From Cytobacillus sp. IB215665 (GTDB taxonomy: Bacteria; Bacillota; Bacilli; Bacillales; SM2101), in the NCBI RefSeq assembly GCF_033963835.1, contig NZ_JAXBME010000022.1:1-64000 (forward strand): a stretch of DNA of 64,000 nucleotides. Direction: 5' to 3'. The translations under genes and the position numbers were made by a program. Under the pieces are notes generated by a model. The model had not been told where the DNA came from, searched no databases, and was given only the letters and a program-made list of their open reading frames with translations. This document shows positions 57,427 through 64,000 of this stretch, piece by piece (within the stretch, counting starts at the first letter, position 1; each line of letters starts with the position of its first letter).

Positions 57427-58638
57427 ATGCAATATGAACATATATTAATTCGTTATGGAGAATTATCAACAAAAAAACGTAATAGAAATTATTTTGTAAA
57501 TCGTCTAAAGAAAAATATAAAGGGCAAGTTAAGAGAATTTGAAAACATCGAGATTGAAAAACAGCGTGATAGAATGTATATCAAATTAAATAATGAACCT
57601 TACGAGAAAATTGTTGAAAAACTATCATCAATTTTTGGCATTCATTCATTTAGCCTAGCGATCAAAACCTTAAGTGATATAGAAAAAATTAAAGAAGGGG
57701 CTCTTGAGGCAATTAAGGAGTTAAACCCTGAAGGAAAAACATTTAAGGTAACTGCAAAAAGAGCGAATAAACAATTTCCTCTCAATTCGAATGAATTAAA
57801 TTATGAAATTGGTAGTCATATTTTGCGAAATATTCAAAATTTAACGGTAAATGTACATGAGCCAGATATTAATTTACGTGTAGAAGTCCGCCATAATGCA
57901 ACATATATCACCTTTAAAGATATAAGTGGTGCCGGAGGGTTCCCAGTGGGTACTAGTGGTAAAGCAATGCTCATGTTGTCAGGTGGAATTGATAGCCCAG
58001 TTGCTGGGTATTTAGCGATGAAACGAGGGCTAGAAGTAGAAGCAGTGCATTTCTATAGCCCGCCTTTTACGAGTGAACGGTCAAAACAAAAGGTCATTGA
58101 TTTAGCTAAGAAGCTAACTGAATATACAGACTCAATTAAGCTTCATATAGTCCCATTTACAAATATTCAACAAGTTATTCAACAAAAAATACCTGATAAT
58201 TATACGATGACTTCAACGAGGCGTTTAATGCTACAAATCACTGATCAATTGAGGCAAAAGAATGATGCCTTAGCAATTATTAATGGTGAAAGTCTTGGTC
58301 AAGTGGCATCTCAAACGCTCGAAAGTATGTATACGATTAATGAAGTTACATCAACGCCCATCATCAGACCATTAATAACGATGGATAAATTAGAAATTAT
58401 AGATATATCAAAGCAAATTGACACTCATGATATATCAATACTACCTTATGAGGATTGTTGTACGATATTTACACCAACCTCACCTAAAACGAAACCAAAG
58501 CGTGATAAAATAAATCATTTTGAGAGTTTTGTCGACTTTGATTCATTAATTAGTGAGGCGGTTTCAGGCACTGAGACTATTGTTATAAGAAATGATAAAG
58601 AATTGACAAACGAGGAAAATATTGAGAATTTATTTTAA
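57427..58638 (+). CDS. thiI: tRNA 4-thiouridine synthase ThiI
   Basis: Makes s4U8 in tRNA, 403 residues. The N-terminal ferredoxin-like region is followed by a THUMP domain (about 60-165). The ATP-pyrophosphatase PP-loop is MLSGGIDSPVAGYL near 183-196. It has no C-terminal rhodanese domain, as normal in Bacillus, where NifZ passes sulfur directly. GAGGTAATGACAAC precedes the ATG. It ends in a clear hairpin. Confidence 0.93.
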   Translation: MQYEHILIRYGELSTKKRNRNYFVNRLKKNIKGKLREFENIEIEKQRDRMYIKLNNEPYEKIVEKLSSIFGIHSFSLAIKTLSDIEKIKEGALEAIKELNPEGKTFKVTAKRANKQFPLNSNELNYEIGSHILRNIQNLTVNVHEPDINLRVEVRHNATYITFKDISGAGGFPVGTSGKAMLMLSGGIDSPVAGYLAMKRGLEVEAVHFYSPPFTSERSKQKVIDLAKKLTEYTDSIKLHIVPFTNIQQVIQQKIPDNYTMTSTRRLMLQITDQLRQKNDALAIINGESLGQVASQTLESMYTINEVTSTPIIRPLITMDKLEIIDISKQIDTHDISILPYEDCCTIFTPTSPKTKPKRDKINHFESFVDFDSLISEAVSGTETIVIRNDKELTNEENIENLF

Positions 58639-58677
58639 TGAGCTGTAGATTCACTCAGTTGTTAACTTTTTCAAAAT

Positions 58678-58710
58678 AGAACATAAAGGCTATAATGCCT
58701 TTATGTTCTA
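58678..58710 (+). terminator. Hairpin after thiI
   Basis: AGAACATAAAGGC pairs with GCCTTTATGTTCT, a 13-bp stem with a six-base TATAAT-like loop. AGGTTTTC follows, so the T-run is short. Confidence 0.75.
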
Positions 58711-58900
58711 GGTTTTCTATATATTTCAGTAGAGAAGCCGTCTAGTTGCTATTGTATACAAATCCTTCAAGACACCTCTGTCCACGGTTTTTAGAGTTAT
58801 CTACTTATGCCCCTTTGCAAATTTTGAACAATTACCAACATTTACGTGAATTATGCCTATTGTTTTAACACACTCTATTACCACAAGGAGGTGATAACAC

Positions 58901-59107
58901 ATGGCATACAACAGTTCAAATCAATTAGTAGTTCCTGGTGTACAGCAAGCTCTTGATCAAATGAAGTACGAAATCGCTTCTGAATTTGGAGTGAACCTAG
59001 GGCCTGACACTACTTCTCGTGCAAACGGTTCTGTCGGTGGAGAAATAACGAAGCGCCTTGTACAAATGGCTGAGCAACAAATAGGTGGAGGTTACCAACA
59101 ACAATAA
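58901..59107 (+). CDS. Alpha/beta-type small acid-soluble spore protein
   Basis: A 68-residue SASP that coats and protects spore DNA. The GPR cleavage site is in [12 protein letters not shown] near 27-38, and the second conserved block is [18 protein letters not shown] near 47-64. Gly, Asn and Gln abundance is typical. AAGGAGGTGA is a perfect ribosome-binding site. It corresponds in place to B. subtilis sspA. A SigG-like -10 (CACTCTA, near 58872) is only suggestive. Confidence 0.95.
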   Translation: MAYNSSNQLVVPGVQQALDQMKYEIASEFGVNLGPDTTSRANGSVGGEITKRLVQMAEQQIGGGYQQQ

Positions 59108-59124
59108 ATAAATATTATGGCTAC

Positions 59125-59154
59125 AAAGAGCGGGTTCATATCCCGCTCTTTTTT
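59125..59154 (+). terminator. Rho-independent terminator of the SASP gene
   Basis: AAAGAGCGGG pairs with CCCGCTCTTT around a six-to-seven-base loop and continues into TTTT. It is placed 18 bases after the stop. Confidence 0.9.
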
Positions 59155-59164
59155 ATTATTTAAC

Positions 59165-59188
59165 GGTTAGAAGCTATAGCTTCTAACC
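59165..59188. repeat. Perfect 24-bp palindrome
   Basis: GGTTAGAAGCTA and TAGCTTCTAACC are exact reverse complements with no loop. It follows the SASP terminator by 10 bases and could be a protein-binding site or a second, loopless hairpin. Confidence 0.6.
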
Positions 59189-59325
59189 CCTTGGCATTAT
59201 TATGCAAGACATAGGCAACTGTATAGTGTCAGCTGATTATTAAATTACTATATTATTACAAAAAATTGCGATGATTTAGTATAATATGAAATATTAAGAT
59301 AATATTTTGAATGGAGGAGTTGTTC

Positions 59326-60924
59326 ATGAATCGACAAGATTTAATTGCGCCAGATATTTATAATTTATCTGAAGAAGTAGAACGCTTTTCAAGTGATAGT
59401 TCAAGAATTGCCTTAAAATACGAAAGTGATTTAGGTGTCAAACGAGAAATTACATATAGTAGCTTAATGATGGAAGCTAATAAAATAGGGAATGCATTAT
59501 TGAGTGATGGGTTTCAGCAAGGTGATAAGGTGCTCGTGCTCATACCAAGAATGATTGAGGCATATAGTATATATTTAGGTGCAATTAAAGCGGGATTAGT
59601 TGTTATCCCATGTTCAGAAATGCTTCGAACTAAAGACTTACAGTATCGTATTCAACATGGAGAAGTGAAAGGTATCATATGCTACCATCCGTATGTCGAG
59701 CAATTTGAAGAAGTCAAAAATATTGAAACAATAACTAAGTATATCGTTGGAAAAGAAGATAAAGCTGGATGGAAAAATCTTTGGGAAAAATGTAAAGGTA
59801 GCAGTGATAAATTAGTGACTGCATCAACTAGACGAGATGATATTGTTTTTTTATCATATACATCAGGAACAACTGGAAACCCAAAAGGGGTCGTTCATAC
59901 ACATGGATGGGGATATGCTCATTTGAAAACAGCAGCATCGAGCTGGTTAAGCATTAGAGACAACGACACAGTTTGGGCAACTGCGGGTCCTGGGTGGCAG
60001 AAATGGATTTGGAGTCCTTTTCTTTCAATACTAGGAACTGGTGCTACTGGAATAGTTTATGATGGGAAATTTGAACCTAAAAAATATTTACAGCTGCTAA
60101 GTGATTATGAAGTAAATGTATTATGTTGTACCCCAACAGAATATCGTCTTATGGCGAAAGTAGATAATATTGGTGATTATAAACTTCCATCTTTACATAG
60201 TGCGGTCTCAGCTGGGGAACCTCTGAATCGTGAAGTGATTAAGACGTTTAATAAATATTTTCATGTTGACGTTCGGGACGGATACGGGCAAACAGAGAAT
60301 ACTTTATTAGTTGGGGTCATGAAAGGAATGAAAATTAAACCAGGTTCTATGGGAAAACCGACACCAGGTAATACAATTGAAATAATTAACGATTTGGGTG
60401 AGCCATGCGATATTGGAGAAGTTGGTGATATTGCAGTTCATGTTGAAACCCCAGCATTATTTAAACATTATTATAAAGATCCAGAAAGAACTGCTAAGCA
60501 ATTTCGTGGAGAATACTATATCACAGGAGATAAGGCGAAGAAAGATAAAGATGGGTATTATTGGTTTGAAGGGAGGAGTGATGATATTATTATAAGTTCT
60601 GGTTACACCATTGGTCCGTTTGAAGTTGAAGATGCTTTAGTCAAACATCCGTCCGTAAAAGAATGTGCTGTAGTTGGCAGCCCAGATGAAGTTCGGGGGT
60701 TAATCGTTAAAGCATTTATTGTTCTACGTGAGGGGGTACCTCAACATCATGAAGAGCTGATTAAACAACTACAAGATCATGTCAAAGATCTAACAGCTCC
60801 TTACAAATATCCTCGGAAAATAGAATTTGTTGAAGACTTACCAAAAACAACATCAGGAAAAATTCGTCGTATAGAATTACGAAATCAAGAACTTCTCAAA
60901 GAGAAGTCTTTTAAACAAAAATAA
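59326..60924 (+). CDS. ytcI: AMP-forming acyl-CoA synthetase (YtcI/MbcS type)
   Basis: Acyl-CoA ligase of the ANL superfamily, 532 residues. The ATP loop SYTSGTTGNPKGVVHTHG is near 184-201. GYGQTENT near 320 and the hinge YWFEGRSDDIIISSGYTIGP near 411-430 are family motifs. The catalytic Lys is in KTTSGKIRRIEL near 508. Compared with AcsA its substrate is more likely a medium or branched acyl group. ATG 59326 has GGAGG eight bases upstream. It is the B. subtilis ytcI counterpart. Confidence 0.85.
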   Translation: MNRQDLIAPDIYNLSEEVERFSSDSSRIALKYESDLGVKREITYSSLMMEANKIGNALLSDGFQQGDKVLVLIPRMIEAYSIYLGAIKAGLVVIPCSEMLRTKDLQYRIQHGEVKGIICYHPYVEQFEEVKNIETITKYIVGKEDKAGWKNLWEKCKGSSDKLVTASTRRDDIVFLSYTSGTTGNPKGVVHTHGWGYAHLKTAASSWLSIRDNDTVWATAGPGWQKWIWSPFLSILGTGATGIVYDGKFEPKKYLQLLSDYEVNVLCCTPTEYRLMAKVDNIGDYKLPSLHSAVSAGEPLNREVIKTFNKYFHVDVRDGYGQTENTLLVGVMKGMKIKPGSMGKPTPGNTIEIINDLGEPCDIGEVGDIAVHVETPALFKHYYKDPERTAKQFRGEYYITGDKAKKDKDGYYWFEGRSDDIIISSGYTIGPFEVEDALVKHPSVKECAVVGSPDEVRGLIVKAFIVLREGVPQHHEELIKQLQDHVKDLTAPYKYPRKIEFVEDLPKTTSGKIRRIELRNQELLKEKSFKQK

Positions 60925-61054
60925 AGGTCATATTTCTCTCCTTCGAATGTTTTGATAAAATAATGTCAAGAAGTAAATATAGATAGAGCAGTTCCAAGGT
61001 GTAAATCACAAGTCAATCGGAACTGCTCTACGATTGATATTGGGAGAGGTAAAA

Positions 61055-62656
61055 ATGGGTACACTTTGGTTTGGCGGAACAATTTATACGATGTGTAACG
61101 AAAATGATAAAGCAGAAGCTGTATACGTGGAAGAAGGTATGATAAAAGATATCGGTTCCGAAGAGCATTTGCGGAAAGTATATGGTGAGACTATTTCTGA
61201 AAATGTTGACCTTCAAAATGCTGTTATGTTTCCAGGCTTTGTAGATAGTCATATACATCTAATAGGACTTGGAGAAAAGTTGTTAACAATGGATTTATCT
61301 TCTAAAACTACTTCAGATGATATAAAAACAACATTGCAAGAATATGTGAAATCATACAATAGTGGTGATTGGATCATTGCAGAAGGCTGGAATGAAAATA
61401 ATCTTAAAGATAAAAAAATTTTCAATCGATATGAGCTAGATGAGATTTCACCGAACAATCCGATGGTTTTAAAACGCATTTGTCATCATGCAGCAATTGT
61501 TAACTCTAAAGCACTTCAATTAGCAGGAATAACAGCAGAATCAACAGACCCTAAAGGTGGGGTAATTGTTCGGAATGATAAAGGTGAACCAACAGGGTAT
61601 TTGTTAGACAAGGCCGTTGATCTTGTGACGAAAGCCATCCCCGCAGTTACAACTGAGTACTTGAACAAGGCATTGGCAACATCGATTGATCATTGTTTTT
61701 CATTAGGTTTAGTTGGTGCCCATACGGAAGATTTGAATTATTATAATAGTTTTTCACAAACGTATGAAACATTTCTTCATGTAATAAATGGACAAAGCAA
61801 AAAATTCAGAGCAAATTTATTAGTTCATCACGAAGTAATTGATGACATGATTCAAAGGGAATTAAATGATAGTAGCAACGAAGAATTCATCAAGTTTGGT
61901 GCGATGAAAATTTTTGCTGATGGCGCATTAGGTGGTCGAACTGCTCTACTATCTGAACCATATCATGATCAATCAAGTACGGCAGGAATTGCTATTCATA
62001 CTCAAGATGAATTAAAGGAACTCGTTAAAAAAGCAAGGGTGTATAATATGCCGGTGGCTATCCATGTTATTGGAGATTTGGCATTTGAATATGCAATTTC
62101 TGCTATTGAAGCATACCCACCACCTAAAGGAGAAAGGGATCGGTTGATTCACGCACAAATTCTGCGGAAAGAATTAATAGATAGAGCAAAGCACCTTTCA
62201 GTCATTTTAGATATACAGCCAACATTTGTAATGTCAGATTTCCCTTGGGTCATCGACAGGTTAGGTGAAGACAGGATGCAATATAGCTATGCTTGGCGAA
62301 CTCTGATTGATGAAGGGTTTCATTGTGCTGGAGGGTCCGATGCACCGATAGAAAGTGCAAACCCTTTACTTGGAATTTATGCTGCTATCATGAGGAAGTC
62401 CCCTTCCGATAAACATGAAGGCTATTATCAAAATGAAAAATTAACACCGTTTGAGGCTGTTTGTCTATATACAAGAGGCAGTGCTTACGCAGTGAAGATG
62501 GAACAAACACATGGTAAAATAACTCCCGGTTTTGTAGCTGATTTTACAATATTAGATAGAGATATTTTACAAATTGATCCGGAAGATATTCCGTTAACAA
62601 ATGTTGTGATGACCGTTGTTGATAATAATATTGTCTATAAAAGTGACACAGACTGA
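61055..62656 (+). CDS. ytcJ: Amidohydrolase family protein YtcJ
   Basis: Zinc amidohydrolase (amidohydrolase_3, imidazolone-propionase-like barrel), 533 residues. Metal-site features are PGFVDSHIHLIGLG near 62-75, HGDLAFEYAISA-like HVIGDLAFEYA near 340, the AQILRKELIDR His-containing strand near 367, and GGSDAPIES near 426 with the final Asp. The substrate is unknown. ATG 61055 follows GGGAGAGG; an upstream in-frame ATG at 61034 is less likely. It follows ytcI by 130 bases and ends at a good terminator. Confidence 0.85.
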   Translation: MGTLWFGGTIYTMCNENDKAEAVYVEEGMIKDIGSEEHLRKVYGETISENVDLQNAVMFPGFVDSHIHLIGLGEKLLTMDLSSKTTSDDIKTTLQEYVKSYNSGDWIIAEGWNENNLKDKKIFNRYELDEISPNNPMVLKRICHHAAIVNSKALQLAGITAESTDPKGGVIVRNDKGEPTGYLLDKAVDLVTKAIPAVTTEYLNKALATSIDHCFSLGLVGAHTEDLNYYNSFSQTYETFLHVINGQSKKFRANLLVHHEVIDDMIQRELNDSSNEEFIKFGAMKIFADGALGGRTALLSEPYHDQSSTAGIAIHTQDELKELVKKARVYNMPVAIHVIGDLAFEYAISAIEAYPPPKGERDRLIHAQILRKELIDRAKHLSVILDIQPTFVMSDFPWVIDRLGEDRMQYSYAWRTLIDEGFHCAGGSDAPIESANPLLGIYAAIMRKSPSDKHEGYYQNEKLTPFEAVCLYTRGSAYAVKMEQTHGKITPGFVADFTILDRDILQIDPEDIPLTNVVMTVVDNNIVYKSDTD

Positions 62657-62680
62657 GAAGATAGGAATTGTTCAAAGATT

Positions 62681-62719
62681 AAAAGCCTGTTTAGAAATGA
62701 ATCAAAACAGGCTTTTTTT
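62681..62719 (+). terminator. Terminator between ytcJ and nadF
   Basis: AAAAGCCTGTTT pairs with AAAACAGGCTTTT around a 12-base loop and is followed by TTTTTT. It serves ytcJ; nadF converges on it from the right. Confidence 0.88.
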
Positions 62720-62773
62720 ACGATATTGTTATTTAAGGCATAGTCCTACTGTATGAATTAGGCAAAAAATCAG

Positions 62774-63574
62774 TTACAAAAATCTCCTTTTAACCTTCTC
62801 CCAAAAAGAATTGTCTCGTAATTTAACAGTTTTTATTTTTTTGTCACTGAGCTGAATTTCAATTTTATTTACATGGCGTATGCTAACCGCTTCATTATCC
62901 ATACCGATAGTTGGAAAATCATTTCCATCTTGAACTACCTTAAGCGTAAGCTTACGTGCACCACTTAAAATAAACGATGAACCTAATGTTCTATAGCGGT
63001 TATTATTCAATGAGGCAATCTCACTTACTTGCATACATGGAAGTAGTGGGTCTACAACGGCTCCATTAACAGATTTATTATATGCCGTACTGCCTGTAGG
63101 TGTAGCGATAACCATGCCATCACCACGGAATGTTTCAAAATGAAGGTCATCTATATGTACATCAATGACAAACGTTTTAATAATGGTTGAACGAATTGAA
63201 CATTCATTTAAACATTGGAAAGAGGTCATGTCATCTACAGATACATTAATCGTAGGATATTTTCTTACTTCCACTTCTTCATTTTTTAATGCTTCTATCA
63301 TTTTATCGGTATCATCTATGTGGAAGTCACAATATAAACTAAGAGAGCCTGTGTTGGAAATTCCAGCGTACAAACAATCCTCCTGGAAACCAGTCTTTCG
63401 TACTGCTTGAAGGAATGTCCCATCTCCACCTATACTTACAATAATATTTGCATCTTTGTAGTCATTTACGATTTTAAATCCGTATTGTTCAGCTATTGTG
63501 TATAATGATTCTACTTGTTTGTCAAGGACTGGGTCACTTTTATAAAACAAAAAGATGTTACGGCGATTAAACAT
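62774..63574 (-). CDS. nadF: NAD kinase NadF (PpnKB type)
   Basis: ATP-dependent NAD kinase, 266 residues. The GGDGTFLQAVR block is near 48-58 and the NE-S/ECSI region QCLNECSIR near 114. The glycine-rich GDGMVIATPTGSTAYNKS is near 149-166. Position beside sppA matches B. subtilis ytdI, the second, quinolinate-insensitive NAD kinase. AGGAGGTA precedes the ATG on the minus strand. Which of the two paralogues it represents is based on context. Confidence 0.9.
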   Translation of the reverse strand: MFNRRNIFLFYKSDPVLDKQVESLYTIAEQYGFKIVNDYKDANIIVSIGGDGTFLQAVRKTGFQEDCLYAGISNTGSLSLYCDFHIDDTDKMIEALKNEEVEVRKYPTINVSVDDMTSFQCLNECSIRSTIIKTFVIDVHIDDLHFETFRGDGMVIATPTGSTAYNKSVNGAVVDPLLPCMQVSEIASLNNNRYRTLGSSFILSGARKLTLKVVQDGNDFPTIGMDNEAVSIRHVNKIEIQLSDKKIKTVKLRDNSFWEKVKRRFL

Positions 63575-63744
63575 ATATAGTACCTCCTACTAAGTATCAA
63601 GACAGAATATTGTTGCCAAGTATTCACTATTTTGCTAAAAAATCTGCTACAATTGATTATTGTGTATATAGTGTATCATTTTTATGAAACTAAATGTATG
63701 ACAAAATAGGAAATGATACTGTGATTAAGAAGGAGTGAATGTTG

Positions 63745-64000
63745 ATGAGTTTGAAAAGATGGGCGGCACTAGGAATAGCTGTATTACTTTTCGTCATTTC
63801 AGTTTTAGTTAATACAGTCAGTTCAATTGCTTTTTCTGGTTTTGGTGATATATCTGAGGAAATTTTTACAACAGACAAGGAATTTGATGAAAAAGTAATT
63901 GAAGAAGGGAAGAGCCCTTTATCAAAAATCCTTGTTTTAGAAGTAAATGGCGCGATTCAAGACACTACGAATGTAACATCAATCTTTGAATCAGTGGGGT
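63745..64000 (+). CDS. sppA: Signal peptide peptidase SppA, 5' part only
   Basis: The first 85 codons of an SppA-type serine protease run off the window end. An uncleaved N-terminal membrane anchor (residues 5-25, WAALGIAVLLFVISVLV) is followed by an extracytoplasmic stretch. The first strand KILVLEVNGAIQD near 62-74 is typical of the S49 fold. The catalytic Ser and Lys lie beyond the window. AAGGAGTG is upstream; ATG 63745 is preferred over TTG 63742. It is divergent from nadF, as in B. subtilis. Confidence 0.85.
   Translation, partial: MSLKRWAALGIAVLLFVISVLVNTVSSIAFSGFGDISEEIFTTDKEFDEKVIEEGKSPLSKILVLEVNGAIQDTTNVTSIFESVG

Overview
The window is a contiguous piece of chromosome from a low-GC, spore-forming member of the Bacillaceae. 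The evidence is a SASP gene, the ezrA, sftA, refZ, acuABC and motPS genes, a T-box tyrS and an S4-type rpsD. Gene order largely follows the Bacillus subtilis ytzE to sppA (yt-) region. No plasmid or intact prophage is visible. The exact genus cannot be read from the sequence.

Layout. 1-12.4 kb: ytzE, an ABC exporter pair (ythPQ), a K+ channel, dipeptidase PepV, an MFS transporter, an RNA 2',3'-cyclic phosphodiesterase, ytlQ-like, a lipid kinase and pullulanase amyX. 12.5-20.1 kb: ytmP, ytzH, trmB, ytnP, ytzB, ytoP, a lipoprotein, ytpP and ytpQ. 20.2-28.6 kb: the DNA translocase sftA, a short nicotinate phosphoribosyltransferase, murC, a reversed aminopeptidase ampS and ytxGHJ. 28.7-35.4 kb: a reversed FtsA/PilM-like protein, aroA (chorismate mutase-DAHP synthase), ccpA and the motPS stator. 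35.5-43.2 kb: acuCBA divergent from acsA, then a class A PBP with an acidic repeat tail. 43.7-47.6 kb: T-box tyrS, then a decayed integrative-element scar (integrase remnant plus a phosphoglycerate-mutase-family gene) against the 3' end of rpsD. 47.8-64 kb: diguanylate cyclase dgcP, methionine gamma-lyase-like megL, a free Met-sulfoxide reductase, refZ, hisJ, ezrA, nifZ-thiI, a SASP gene, acyl-CoA synthetase ytcI-like, amidohydrolase ytcJ, NAD kinase nadF and the start of sppA.

Functional themes. Acetate metabolism and its control sit together: acsA, the AcuA acetyltransferase and AcuC deacetylase that switch it, and CcpA nearby. Cell division and envelope are represented by ezrA, refZ, sftA, murC, the class A PBP and an FtsA-like protein. 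Redox and thiol functions are ytpP, ytxJ, the Met-sulfoxide reductase and nifZ/thiI tRNA thiolation.

Most unusual features: (1) a dispersed family of about 80-165 bp intergenic repeats with imperfect terminal inverted repeats, at least ten two-ended copies plus fragments; (2) a duplicated rpsD 3' end (16 identical bases) and terminator bracketing a broken tyrosine-recombinase tail and a phosphatase gene, which I read as an integrative-element scar; (3) a roughly 150-nt structured insert between the tyrS T-box terminator and the tyrS ribosome-binding site; (4) a near-consensus CcpA site upstream of megL. I found no clearly new multi-gene system.
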